The notes beneath the pieces were generated by a model that had not been told where the DNA came from, made no database searches, and saw only the letters and a program-made list of their open reading frames with translations. A program made the translations under genes and the position numbers. A DNA stretch of 64,000 nt from positions 38,264,203 to 38,328,202 of the forward strand of contig OZ022257.1 of NCBI GenBank assembly GCA_963978905.1, read 5' to 3'. The stretch's first letter is position 1; every line of letters begins with the position of its first letter. The DNA is from Trichostrongylus colubriformis. Its lineage: Eukaryota; Nematoda; Chromadorea; Rhabditida; Trichostrongylidae. Positions 33,285-44,520 of the stretch are shown here, piece by piece.

Positions 33285-35621
33285 TTATTATATAAACCAG
33301 TAACTTTGTGCGTCTGTTTGTCGGTATGTCGGTTTATAAGGTGAGTATGTATGTACCAGTTGGCTGGCGCACACTACTGCGCGCGATTCATGGCTATGTT
33401 GTGAAAAATGGGTTTGATCCGCCCGACCACAGTTGTGTATGGAATTTAACGGAAATTTCCTTCCCTCTGCTTTCAGCTGAGCTATCGAATTGGAAAAAAG
33501 CAGAGAAGATGGCGTGATAAAGAAGCATTTCGGTACTAATATACTTCAGTAGCTTTGCATCAAACCCGCGTTGCACGTCATCGACACGAATCGCGCGCAT
33601 TAGTGTGCGCGAGCCAACTAGTTTAGATCATCATTGGGAGCTTGGATAGTTTAGGCATCGACAATTTTGTATTCGATTGCATCGGTAACAATTTGCTCAC
33701 TTGTCGAGCATGTCACTCCTACAGAATGATGGTAGATCCATATCCCGATTATCGACGTTTACCATTTTCGTGAACATGTTTCACTTTTTCGGATTTTACA
33801 TAGTCTAGCGGTCGATACCCAGTGTTGCTGCTAGTACCCCATTGAAAAATGATTCCGAGTGAAACGCTTTCTTTGCTATCACAGATATAGGTTGTATTAT
33901 GATTATTAATGTAAATCGCAGTATCAAAAAAAGTGCACCATTTTTTGGAACGCTAGGCAATTCAGCGGTCAATACATCGGCCACTGATATCAGAACATAA
34001 ACAAAATATAGTCACCTAATGACACTGAGCATCAAACGCTTTTGCTAAAGCGGTCGTATAGTAATATCAAGCGATGTAAAGGATTTCATCACATTCAATT
34101 CCTAACGGTTATTATCAGCCGCCGTAAGCCGTTATCACTGAGGCCCCTGTACCCCACAGTACCATTGAGGTCCCGGTGCCGGTGAATACCTGCGAATGTG
34201 TACAGTTCACTGTTAGCCGCAAAAGCGTACCGGCCTTGGTGACATTCATTCTCACGCTCCTAATTGAATCTTATCAACCATTATCAGTTTGGATCACCCA
34301 TTATTAATGTCCCCGTCCCACTTTGCTGAACACTCATGAGTGTCAGCGCTCTTGGATCAACGCGAAAAACGAAACGGATTTGACTACTCTAGCCTTTTTA
34401 CGCTCCTTATCGAATCTTATCAAGCGTTATCGATGCGGGTCATCCACCATTAATGTCCCCGTCCCATCTGTGAATATGAGCGCCCCAGGATCAACGCGAA
34501 AACCAAAACGGATTCGACGACATTGGCCTTTTTACGCTCCTTATCGATATCTTATCAACCGTTATCGATGCGGGTCATCCACCATTAATGTCCCCGTCCC
34601 ACTCCGCTGGAGACCTGTGAGTATGAGCGCCCCAGGATCAATGCGAAAAGCAAAACGGATTCGACGACTTTAGCCTTTTTGCGCTCCTTATCGAATCTTA
34701 TCAACCGTTATCGAGCTGGATCACCCACCATTAATGTCCCCTTCTTACCCCGCAAAACACCTGTGAGTATGAACGCTCTGGAACCGATGCGAAAAGCCAA
34801 ACGCATTTGACGACTTTAGCCTTTTTACGCTCCTTATCGAATCTTATCGACTGTTATCAATGCGGGTCACCCACCATTAATGTTCCCGCCCAATCCCGCA
34901 GAACACCTATGGGTGTCAGCGTTCCAGGATCAACCCGAAAGGCAAAACGACTTTTGCGATATTCGCCTTCTAAGGCTCCTTATCAGCGCGTATCAGCTGC
35001 TATCACTTTCGGTCCACCACTGCCTAGGGCCCCTTACCACCCCCTATATCATTTGTAAAATTCAGCGTCCGAGATTTGCTGCGACGCGAGATATGAATTT
35101 CGTGACAGACGGACAGACACACACACACACACACAGACAGACATACTAAGCGAATTATATATAGTAGGATGTCTGCCCGTCCGGAAATGAATGATCGTGA
35201 TGAGGAAAAGATAGAGCAAAGCGACCGCTTAGCGTAGGGAGAATCGATGGATGCGGGAGTATCATTTCAAGGCTATGGTATAATTGTGATAGCACCTCCT
35301 GCTTATATAAACACCTACTTCGTACCCTCGCCGTCATTCTGCGGTGCGCTGACGTCGCAATAGGTGTCGGCACACTGGAATGGCATGCAGGTACGTTCAC
35401 TGAAGGAGGAACAGTACCATTTGGATTAGACCGATCAGAGGGTGGGTAATTGAGTAAATGAAAGCTGTTTCAACTTTTTTAGGAAGTCACTGTCGGCTTA
35501 CTTAGCTATCATTAAGTGCGTAGAGGGCCGCAAGCGATGGTGGACCTCATATGGGGGTACGCTCCCTATGAGTAATGGGTGACACCAGTAAATTTGCGGA
35601 TAAGTGTGAATTCAACAATGT
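33285..35621 (+). mobile_element. Helitron-like family H2 copy, interrupted by H1
   Basis: An H2 head (TTATTATATAAACCAGTAAC, lacking the first bases) follows directly on the CTGG end of the previous H2 copy. It breaks at 33355 (A), where an H1 copy is inserted, and resumes at 35170 (T) with TGTCTGCCCGTCCGG and the H2 body to about 35621. Another H1 copy follows, so the H2 3' end is missing. Confidence 0.65.
33356..35169 (-). mobile_element. Helitron-like family H1, complete minus-strand copy
   Basis: The 5' end TCCTACTATATATAATTCGC lies at 35169 (reading down). TGTCTG/TG repeats and four to five ~146 bp tandem units (about 34880-34270) follow, then the body and a 266 bp inverted block (33621-33356) ending in CTGG. 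It is inserted exactly between A and T of the H2 sequence. No coding capacity. Confidence 0.8.
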
Positions 35622-35999
35622 TCCTACTATATATAATCCGTTTGCCTGTGTGGGTGTCCGTCCGTTTGTCACGAAACTTATATCTCGCGTCGCAGCGAAG
35701 GTGGGACTCTAAATTTTACAAGTGATGTAGGAGGTGGTGTAGGGACCGAAGTGGTGGTGGGCGGAAAGTGATAGCAGCTGATAAGGGCTGATAAGGAGCG
35801 TCCGAAGGCGAATGTCACCAAAGTCGCTTCGCCTCTCGCATTGGTCCTCCTGGGTATTGTGCAAGGTGGAACAGCGACATTAGTGGTGGGTGACCCGCAT
35901 TAATAACGGTTGATGAGATTCGATAAGGAGAGTAAAATTGCTAGAGTCGTCAAATGCTTTTCGCCTTGATCCTGTAGCGTTCATACTCAGTGTTCAAAT

Positions 36000-37566
36000 G
36001 TGCGTATCAAAAATATAGACGCACCCCCAAAAATAGCGTAACTGGGTTTTGTAGAAATCACGACCAATTCTGCTGTGATTATCGTGATCACCATGCTCGA
36101 AAACCTTGGTTTACCAGATTTCATCTATATCGGAGAAAAGCTGGGCAGATTTTAAAATTTGGTTCCCATATGTACTGTATCAAAAATATAGACGCACCTG
36201 ACGAGTCAGGTCAAAAGAGGGACATATGCAAAGAAAAATTGCTGTTTCAAGAAAGAAATGAGTAGCAATGAGTGTTCTGCATAATAACCTAAAATGCCAC
36301 GTGGTCCAATTTTGTCGGAGGTCGAGCAGGCTCAGATCCGCGCCCTGCACACAGCTGGCCTGAGCGAGCGTGAAGTCGCTCGCCAAATGTGTCGCTCGTC
36401 AAGGGCCGTCGATGGTTATTTACACTCACCGGGGTCCTAAGGGAAGAAGAAAAGTTCTGGCAGGCCGAAGGAGCTGACTCCTCAAGAAGAACGTCAGATC
36501 GGTCGAATGGTGTCCAATTCTTTAGTGAGTGTCAGTGACGTTCGTGCCAGTTTACCGACTGCTGCCTCTAGAATGACGGTGTGGAGAAGCATCAAGCGCA
36601 ACAAAAACATCGTGCGATGTCGTCTCCGTTCGGCTCCGCAGCTCACACAGTCCCACAAAGAAGCCCGCCTGAAGTTCGCCAAGATGAACATGGCAGCGGA
36701 TTGGTCAAGGGCGAGGGTCTTTTTCACGAAGCTTCCTGCATTAAAATTTGCTTTCCAGGTGATATTTTCGGACGAAAACAAGTTCAATCTAGACGGTCCA
36801 GACGGCTATGCTTATTATTGGAGGGACCTTCGCAAGGGACCGAAGTTCCTCAGCAGACGCAATTTCAGTGGAGGCAGTGTCATGGTAAGGGGAGGATTCC
36901 ACCAAAGATGGAAGCTTGAGTTAGCTTTTGTCTCAAGATGCATGTCTTCGTCGGACTACCAGGATGTGCTGGGGCGTCATCTGCTACCTGTGTTGGCGGA
37001 TCGAGGCGTAGTAACTTTATTTTCCAGCAGGATAACGTCTCCATCCATGTCAGCCGGTCTACAAAATCGTGGTTAAGCGAGCGGAATGTAGCTCTATGGA
37101 CTGGCCTGCGTGCTCTCCTGACCTAAACCCGATAGAGAACATCTGCGGAGACTTGGTCTGGCAGATATACAACCAGGGAAAAACCTTCACTAGCGTTGGA
37201 GACCTCAAAGTGGCGATCGCTCAGGCTCGGCACCGTATGGACCCACAGCTCCAGTATAGACTTGTACAATTGATGCCAAACCGGGTCTTTGAAGTTATTT
37301 CCAAACATGGAGGACCCGTTAATTATTAGTGTGCTTGTATTGTTTTGTTATAATAATAAATGATAAGGTGCGTCTATATTTTTGATACAGTCCATATGGG
37401 AACCAGATATTAAAATCCGCCCAATTTTTCTCCGATATGGATGAAATCTGGTAAACCTATGTTTTCGAGCATGCTGATCACGATAGTCACAGCAGAATTG
37501 GTCGTGAGTTTCTACAAAACCCAGTTACGCTATTTTTGGGGGTGCGTCTATATTTTTGATACGCAC
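36000..37566 (+). mobile_element. Tc3-like transposon with coding remains (1.57 kb)
   Basis: The inverted ends GTGCGTATCAAAAATATAGA extend over about 190 bp and hold the same motif a second time about 180 bp inside (36180 and about 37370), as in Tc3. A decayed transposase gene fills the centre. A clear TA duplication could not be confirmed. Confidence 0.85.
36294..37329 (+). pseudogene. Tc3-like transposase (DD34E), broken
   Basis: Starts at an ATG (36294) with MPRGPILSEVEQAQIRALH, the Tc3-type N-terminus with its helix-turn-helix region (LSEREVARQM; GRPKELTPQEER). A TAA interrupts at codon 48 of this frame; the frame then stays open to 37076. Catalytic motifs: VIFSDENKFNLDGPDG (first Asp), FQQDNVSIH (second Asp, shifted frame near 37030) and PDLNPIENI (Glu, third frame near 37125), with a second-Asp-to-Glu spacing consistent with DD34E. 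The C-terminal end at 37329 looks natural (HGGPVNY). A short GT...TTTCCAG stretch just before VIFSDE may be a 50 bp intron. At least one stop and two frame changes make it inactive. Confidence 0.85.
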
Positions 37567-37887
37567 TTGTTGTAGGAGGGAATGATCCGTCAACATTAAT
37601 GTACGGGTACCTTAATGGCGACGGATTGAATCTGATACGGTTGCTCAGCGCTGTAAGAGCCGTTAGGGAGTGGATTGGGTAAAATCCAGTACACCGCTGA
37701 CTACTACTACACGACCGCTACAATGAAAGCGTCTGATAAACAGTGCCATTGGGTGAACATATTTTGATTATGTTCTGATATCACTTGCCGATGTATCGAC
37801 CGCTAATTATTTAGCGTCCATATAATGGTGTGCGTCTTTTGATACTGCGTTCTACACTTCGTGATCAGGATACGATCTATATAACCC

Positions 37888-39034
37888 TCTATTGGATAAA
37901 CCATTTACTTTATATGTCTCTGTATGTCTACCTGTCCGCAAGCGAGTGATTGTGATTAGGGAATAATGGAGCAAAACAACCGCTCTAAGTCGGAAAACCG
38001 ATGGGTGTTGGAGTATCATTATAAATCCACGTTATCGTAGAGATAGCATCTCTTACTTATATAAACACCTATTTCGTACCCTCACCGTCATTCTGCGGTG
38101 CGCTGACGTCGCAGTAGATGTACTCACACTGGGATGGCATGCAGTATATTGGGTTATGAGAGGAACACTGCCGTTTGAACTAAACCGATCACAAAATGGG
38201 TAACTGTGTGAAACAAAACGATTGCAAACTTTTTCACAGGCCATGAACGGCTCAGACAGCTATCGTGAAGTACTTGGAGGGACGGAGCGGATAGTGGATC
38301 CCACAAAGGAGTACATTCTCTGATTTCTGTGACTAATGGGTGCACCAGTGGATGTGCGGTTAAGTGTAAATCCAACAATGTTATACTCCTTGCTAAATCA
38401 CATTACTGAGCAGCTCCAGAACATTATCGTATGGATACCAGTCGGATCGCCGTAGGCCACTTCTTAATCTTAGGAGGGCCGGCTTCGCTGGCCCTTTCGG
38501 ATTTCATTTTTCTATGAATGTTACTCACTCTTAACATACAGGGCACTTCGGGAAAGCAAGCATAACCAGCATTCAACTACTTCATTTTATGCATATTCCA
38601 ATTCTATCGCCTTGAACAGTCTTTCGTTTCCTTCTCCCGTCTGATACAGAAACTACTATCTCTGCGGCCGTTAGAGATCAGCGAAGAGTTGTCTTTTGAG
38701 GATGCTAGGAGAATGAGACAATGTATTTTGATTCATTTTTGATGAAATAATGCCAAGATGTTACTAAGTGTATCTTTGATCAGATGTGTATGGCCATGAT
38801 GTGCTCTCCTCAGCTATCTATCGATTGAATAGGGTGAAGTCTTTGCGGAAGGTATGCGCTTATCCCACCCTGCTCAGTGTGCGCCAAACATGTGCCACAT
38901 ATCACCTTAAAATCTTTATCGCCGAGCGCTCATTGTAAGTGTCCATATCAGTAATAACCGCTGACCTATGGAAGAGTGTGTAAAATGCATTCTTAAAAAA
39001 TGAAATTTTAAAGGAGCCCGGCAAAGCCGGGCTA
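37888..39034 (+). mobile_element. Helitron-like family H2, copy lacking the last ~30 bp
   Basis: Head TCTATTGGATAAACC, the usual body with GTGCGCTGACGTCGCAG, and the start of the 3' inverted block at 38438 (CCAGTCGGATCGCC). It stops near 39034 after GGAGCCCGGCAAAGCCGGGC, short of the normal CGATCCGACTGG end. Useful as the uninterrupted reference for the nested copy at 28882. Confidence 0.7.
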
Positions 39035-39464
39035 TATAAGCCAGGAGTTCGGTGTGTCTATCTGTCCACCCGGAACTGAGTACTGCCTGGAAATCAAGCG
39101 GGAGAAGTCAGGTCAAGTTGGGGTTGGGTGGGCCTTGCTAAGAGATGCACAGGTAGCACATGGACCATGTCAGACTCCGCCCGCGTGGACGGGGCCCGCG
39201 CTAAAATGTTCGGTGTTAGGATGCGAAATTCTACGATTCGTGCCAGAGCAGACCAGGAGTCGGGATAACGTGGGCCAAAATGAGTTAAGGGTGTATATAG
39301 CAGAAGAAGAATACCCGCCCACAGTGGGAGGGGCGCGCACCACGTAAATGGTGCTTACTTCAAGCGTTTGTACGTTGCCTTAGGAGCAGCCTAGAGACTG
39401 CACAGAAGTTGAGAAATTGCGGAGTAATGTGCCATGGGTCGTAACCGCAGTGATCCAATTTTAG
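39035..39464. other. Possible head of a third related family; otherwise unassigned
   Basis: TATATAAGCCAGGAGTTCGG followed by a TGTCTATCTGTCC run looks like the H1/H2 head layout with different sequence. The following 400 bp match nothing else in the window. Confidence 0.3.
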
Positions 39465-39466
39465 TA

Positions 39467-40361
39467 TTAGGTTGATTCATAATAAATCGGACAAATGGTA
39501 GTGATGATTTCTAGAGATCATAACTCAGTAACGAATTAACGAAAATGGACGCGCGAGGTACCGTTGGAATGAGTATGAAAAGCTCTTCAAAGTACCGCAA
39601 AATAGTCACTCCAAAGAAAATTCATTCCGCCACAATGCCGCACGATTTCAAGCGGTCCAGAGACCACATCCGCAACGTCATACTATTTATATCGCTATCT
39701 GGCCAGGAACCCGCGGATATCGGCAGACGTCTGATAGAAGTTCACAAGGAGCATGCCCCCGGCAGAAGTACACTGTAGTTGTAGCATTCGAAGTTTGCGT
39801 CAGGCGACTATTCCATCGAAGACGAAAACCGCGGTTGGTGGAGCGTACACGGCGTAGAGTACTGGGAGCTGCTCGATGAAGGTACCACAGTATCCGCCGA
39901 CGTCTACGTTCGTCAATTACGAGAATTGAAGGCCAATGTCCAAAGTTCGCTACGGCGGCGGTCACATGTCTACTTCCAGCACGACAACGTGTCTACTTCC
40001 ACAGACCGCACTTCGCAAGATCGACCAAGGCCGAGCTGCTGTCGTACAGTTGGACCGTACTTCTATACCCACCGTACTCCCCAGACCTGGCCCCTTCAGA
40101 TTTCCACCTTTTCTCCCACAGCCAACGCCACCTGGACGGCCAAGACTTCAAAACTCGCGACGAGGTCAAGGCGGCACTCGGCAACTTCTTCGAGCTCCAG
40201 CTTCCGGCCTTCTGGAGCAAGGGCATCCACGATCTGCCTATACCGTGGCAGAAGGTCATCGATAAAGATGGAGTATACTTCAAGTGAATCCCTGTTGTCG
40301 TAAAAAAGTTGTACGACAATGATTTTGGTCAATTGGTCCGATTTATTATGAATCAACCTAA
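39467..40361 (+). mobile_element. Mariner element relic (895 bp)
   Basis: The ends TTAGGTTGATTCATAATAAA are flanked by TA (39465-39466, 40362-40363). The transposase is shortened: a YFQHDNV motif (second Asp) near 39975 and, in another frame at about 40077-40287, PPYSPDLAPSDFHLF (third Asp) followed by a normal mariner C-terminus ending YFK and a stop. The first catalytic block is missing. The lineage differs from the mariner at 59.4 kb. Confidence 0.85.
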
Positions 40362-40628
40362 TATATGTTCAGGAATGAAAAGTAACTGTCGGTATACGTA
40401 CGGAGGGCCGTGTATTGTGATGGATCACACCAGTGGGTGGACACTATTGCGAAAGCTTACATTCCATAGAGCACATTGCATGTATACGGATTCCTATTGC
40501 TATGATGGGCCTGTAGTGAAGGCTGTAAATGGACTACCCCACAGCAAAAATGTAAATCTATAGATTTTCGCGTAACCACATTGCTGTGCCATTTCTGTTT
40601 ACATCATTGTGCCCATAGCCCGCTTCGG

Positions 40629-40755
40629 GGTGCCGGTAGTATAATGGATTAGCACATATCCCCGGAAAGAATGAAGTGCGGGTTCGAGTCCCGTCCGACA
40701 GCGAAGCTTTTGCCCATAACTCAGCATCCTTGTAGTGACTTTCGCATCGCGGGCT
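40629..40755 (+). repeat. tRNA-derived SINE
   Basis: The tRNA-like head has a good A-box (TAGTATAATGGATTAGCAC) and perfect B-box (GGGTTCGAGTCCC) about 35 nt apart. Five of seven acceptor positions pair. A non-tRNA tail (GCGAAGCTTTTGCCCATAAC onward) is shared with the copy at 28678, so it is a SINE rather than a lone tRNA gene. Confidence 0.65.
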
Positions 40756-40862
40756 GCGGCGATAATCAGCAGCTATCAAAAAACCGTCCTGTAATTTTTA
40801 TTGCCCAGATGAAATATGCTGTACATTTCGAGGTTCTTGTGAAATAAGACATTCCGCGTTGG

Positions 40863-41069
40863 ATGGCCAGAACTGCAAAGAATAAGGCGACAGGAATGGA
40901 CAGACCTCACGTGGGTTTCGACTTACGAGCGCTGCTAGGCACACAATGGATGTACAATTTTTCTACAGCACGTATTTTCCACGAAAACTTTTCCATTCGA
41001 AAACAATCTGAATATCTGGATGTGGTACTATCCAATACGGCCGTTAGGCATCGAGGGCATTTTTATTGA
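40863..41069 (+). pseudogene. Possible RTE RT fragment
   Basis: A 68-codon open stretch begins ARTAKNKATGMDRPHVGFDL, which resembles the 'KATGPD.I..E.LRA' block at the start of LINE RT domains, and continues through a region with spacing similar to the pre-VVL segment. The match is weak and no catalytic motif follows, so this could be chance. Confidence 0.25.
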
Positions 41070-41789
41070 TCACTAACATAAGATAGGCATACATATTGCA
41101 TGTGCCGCTGCTCGTTAAAAATTCGTTTTACAATTGATTAGGTGTCACCTCACTAGATCCGGGAGTGCTGGAGGTGGTTGAGCTGCTGCTCACACGTTTC
41201 CCTTTCGTTCCCTGAACAATAAATTGATTAGTTTTAGAAAAATAGCGATCTCTTCCATCAGCTTGTTACTAAGAAAGATTCCAGAAGCATATTCATTCAG
41301 TTACTTTTTAATAAGACTCTCCTGATCGCAAACTCTTTTGCTCTTCATGTAGCTCCTCATTTTTACTAGAATTTGTTCATGGAATATACAACAAGTGTAT
41401 TGAGCAAATAGAAGTACTGAACGGTTTCAGTTCAACAGGTTTCAATTTTGCCAGAAAACCGCGTGGCCGCCCGCGGCGAGCGGCGCGGCGGGTGCGAGTG
41501 CCAGTGGCAGGGCATGGCAGCCTTCAAGCGAGGCAGTGTGGCATGGGTGGAGGAGGCAGTGTGGCATGGGTGAAAGCGCAGACGTTACGCAGCCACGTTC
41601 TGCCGGGCTCCTAGAGGCAATCGATTCGCAAGTCGTACTAGTGGTGACGCGAGTGCAACGCCGCTGAAGCGATTTTCTGGCGTAAGTAGCCCCATTGTGT
41701 ACTTTTTCCGTTAAGTAATTCAGACCACCTCCGCTTCGGTATCATTGTTATCGACTCAATGGTCGCCCCTTTGAGCAAGCAAGTGTTGC

Positions 41790-43520
41790 ATGTTATTCGT
41801 AAAAGCTTTTGAGTGTATACTTGCCTCACTTACCCTGATTGACTGGACTGGTCTCAATAATCCCTGTGAAAGATTAATCATGTTTAACGTAAACTCCGCT
41901 AGGATTCGCAAACTGTTAATAGGAAAGCAAATTCCATTAGGAAAGCAAATTCCATTGCTAGAAGTGAAGATAAATGTGATAAAAAGTCCAGACATATATT
42001 TTTTCAAAGCTGAAGTAGATTATCTCAGTGCTGATTCGTCATCTGTGAGCGAAAAGGAGTATAAAAGGTCCTCAATGAAGCTTAAAAGAGGTTTTATTTT
42101 TCATCAATTGGTAAAAGAAAATGAGTCGCTGACAAAAACATTAAGCTCCTTCAGTTTTTGTTGAAAGGCCCTGAAGGTGGCTATTCTATCCCGAGTTTAG
42201 TTTTATGAGGTGACGTGATCACAGACGACCGCACCAAGTCTGATTTATTTGTCGCATATTTCAACTCGGAATACAAAATAGCTCTTGTCGCGGATGGTGA
42301 TTTGACCACCACGAATTGGGTTAAGCTTGAATGGAAAGACATAGGCAGCTTCGTCAAGAAGGCTTACAAATGGAGCATCGACATCGCCGGATGATATCCC
42401 TTATATTTCTTTCAAAAAAGCCGTCCTGGGACTCGCTTCTCCTTTAACAATACTCTGCAAATTAGTTTCACTTCAAAGGGAAATGCGCGATCTATGGAAG
42501 CATGGAAACGTGAGGTCGATTTCCAGAAACGGTTCCAAAAATGATGTCGCCAACCACAGATCTATGCGTTGGGTGCACAGTCTGTCGTAAAATCACGGGT
42601 TTTCCTACTAAGAAACACGTTCTTCGGAATGTTCAGCATGGTTCCCGTCAACATAGGTCTACCGCTTTTGCCTTGCTTGCTTTATACATAGCCATTGAAG
42701 ACGAAACCCTATATCCGTCACCCTTTACCAATGAGGAACTGCTGAAACGGCTCGATTGCCATACCCCTGTTGCTAAGAAAGCGGACTGTCCTGTGGTTGT
42801 CTTCCCCGGTTCTATGAATAATTCTCAGTCGATAGAACACAAGCCGTAATGATCAATAGCGCAAGGTCCCACCGGTATCCTACTCCAATTGGTGTCAAGG
42901 TACGTGTTCACGGTCACTGCTAGGGTACGTGTCCAAGGCCACTGCTAATCGTGTACATAACTCAACCGATTCTTTTCCCGACGGCAGCTTTGCAGAATAT
43001 ACGCTGATGATTCCGAAATTCACACTATAAATGCCTGCAGAAAGCCACAGAAGACCATTAATGCTTTTGAAAGCTCAAAAATGGCAGCTGGAAATTCATG
43101 TTTCCAGAACTGCCATCACCAGTAATGGGGGAACCATCCCAACTTTGTCTTTACACTGTCCGCAAAGCCACTTACATGTGTTGGTCAGATTCGTGATTTA
43201 GGCCAGGATTCAGGCACAAGTGCTCGGACCAAGTCTACACTAAGGTTCTCCAAGATAGTGACCCGATAACATTCCGGCTTTTTGGACTGTATGAGAATAC
43301 TGTTGTCATGTGTGGTCGCCACATAAGTACTTGTCGAAGAAATCGAGAAAGCTCAGAAAAGCTTCACTCATCGTTGCTCCAGTCGAAGAGGTGGGCACCA
43401 TATCTTATGAGCAACACCTTCATAAACTTGGTGCCGATACACTATCCTTCAGGCGGCAATCGCTTGATATCGGCTCGACAAGTCTACCACAAATCTATTT
43501 GAAACTGCATCTTTGAAATG
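41790..43520 (+). pseudogene. CR1-like LINE reverse transcriptase relic
   Basis: A long decayed RT read across several frames. GGYSIPSL then DVITDDRTKSDLFVAYFNSEY (about 42180-42270) is the pre-RT linker. SPDDIPYISFKKAVLGLASP and DLWKHGNVRS (about 42385-42520) are the first RT blocks. Next come VQHGSRQHRSTAFALL (about 42630-42680), EYTADDSEIHTINA near 42995 (motif C region with ADD), KAQKWQLEIHVS near 43075 and GQIRDLG near 43185. The C-terminal block is VWSPHKYLSKKS, then GTISYEQHLHKLGADTLSFR (about 43310-43470). The order is that of CR1-type LINEs. The endonuclease is absent and many stops are present. Confidence 0.7.
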
Positions 43521-43924
43521 TCTCCCACCATCTTAACTTCAAGGTGATACCCTTTCCGTATACGTCCTGATAGGTCCAACATCTCTGTCTGCCTTCTAGG
43601 ATCTTTCCGGGAACAACGTAACTCCGTTCTTTCGGTTTGTGTATAGTTGATAGCAATATGCCTCGCTCAGTGCAACAAATGGTACGCCAACTCGCAAATG
43701 CAGAAATCATCTTCGGCAATGCAATCATTTCGTCATACATGATAGCACCACCAACCGTGTTATATTTGCAAACACACAAAGCATGCCATCGCGATCTTTA
43801 ATGGAATAAAGGTTGGAGCCTAATGCACTTCAAGCATGTAATACACTTCGACAATCTCATGACGTTTGTATTGTTATTGCTGACCTTCCATCTAATTTAT
43901 GTTATCTATGGAAGAGTAGAAAAA
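43521..43924. other. Unassigned 400 bp
   Basis: Sequence between the CR1-like relic and an H1 fragment. A 94-codon minus-strand open stretch (43779-43495) has no recognised motif. Confidence 0.25.
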
Positions 43925-44520
43925 TGTGGGTGTGCCACCAGATGAGCATATTTTCTTTATGTTTTGATATCATTTGCAGATGTATCGACCGCTGAACTGC
44001 CCAGCTTTCCAAAAATGATGCGCGTCTTTTCATACTGTGATCCATAGATCATCAAGATGCGATTTGTGATGGCAAAGCAAGTGATTCATTTTCTTATGCA
44101 GTGACAGCAACAATACTGGGTATTGGCCCCCCGAGACTGTGTGAAATTCCAAATAGTAATGCATGTTTCCAAAAACGATAAACATCGATAACTGGCACAT
44201 GGATCTACCACCAATATATAGAAAATAGTGCCCAGCAAGTCAACAAGCTAAAAAGATGATCAGTGGATACAAGTATTTCTTTCCTGATCCATTTACATTG
44301 GATTGTAACAAGAGGTATCGGTCGCTAATCATTTGGACCTCCGAAAAAGGCCTTTTTCAGTGGTGCGATATGCAAAAGTAAATAACTAGATTATCGACAC
44401 CTAATGGCTTGAGCACTAAATGCTCAGTGAATGTACTTTGTACTCCGATACCTGTAGCAAGGTGATGTTTCGACTACTAAACTACGTGGAATCCCAAATG
44501 GTGATAGGTATTTATAGAGA
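43925..44520 (+). mobile_element. H1 fragment (distal body)
   Basis: Matches the distal body of H1, including TTTGATATCATTTGCAGATG, TATCGACCGCTGAACTG and the 'GGATCTACCACCAATATA' stretch. It stops at 44520, where the inverted H2 3' end begins (CCAGTCGGATCGCCC). Confidence 0.7.

Larger units (their letters stand above)
35622..37884 (+). mobile_element. Helitron-like family H1, partial copy split by a Tc3-like element
   Basis: The H1 head TCCTACTATATATAATCC at 35622 continues into one or two tandem units. It is cut at about 36000 by a Tc3-like transposon and resumes at 37567 with the H1 body (including GATGTATCGACCGCTAA) until about 37884. The 3' inverted block is absent because an H2 head follows. 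Confidence 0.65.
40364..41789. other. Mostly unassigned, with a SINE and a weak RTE trace
   Basis: Apart from the SINE at 40629 and the possible RTE fragment at 40863, no family is recognised. The part at 41455-41640 is strongly GC-rich, holds a 20 bp-scale direct repeat (GGCAGTGTGGCATGGGTG twice) and could be a CpG-rich host segment. That is a guess. Confidence 0.25.

Noticed and set aside
40629..40703. Functional tRNA gene
   Set aside because: Acceptor stem has two mismatches, the anticodon arm does not fold convincingly, and the downstream tail is shared with another copy, so a SINE fits better.
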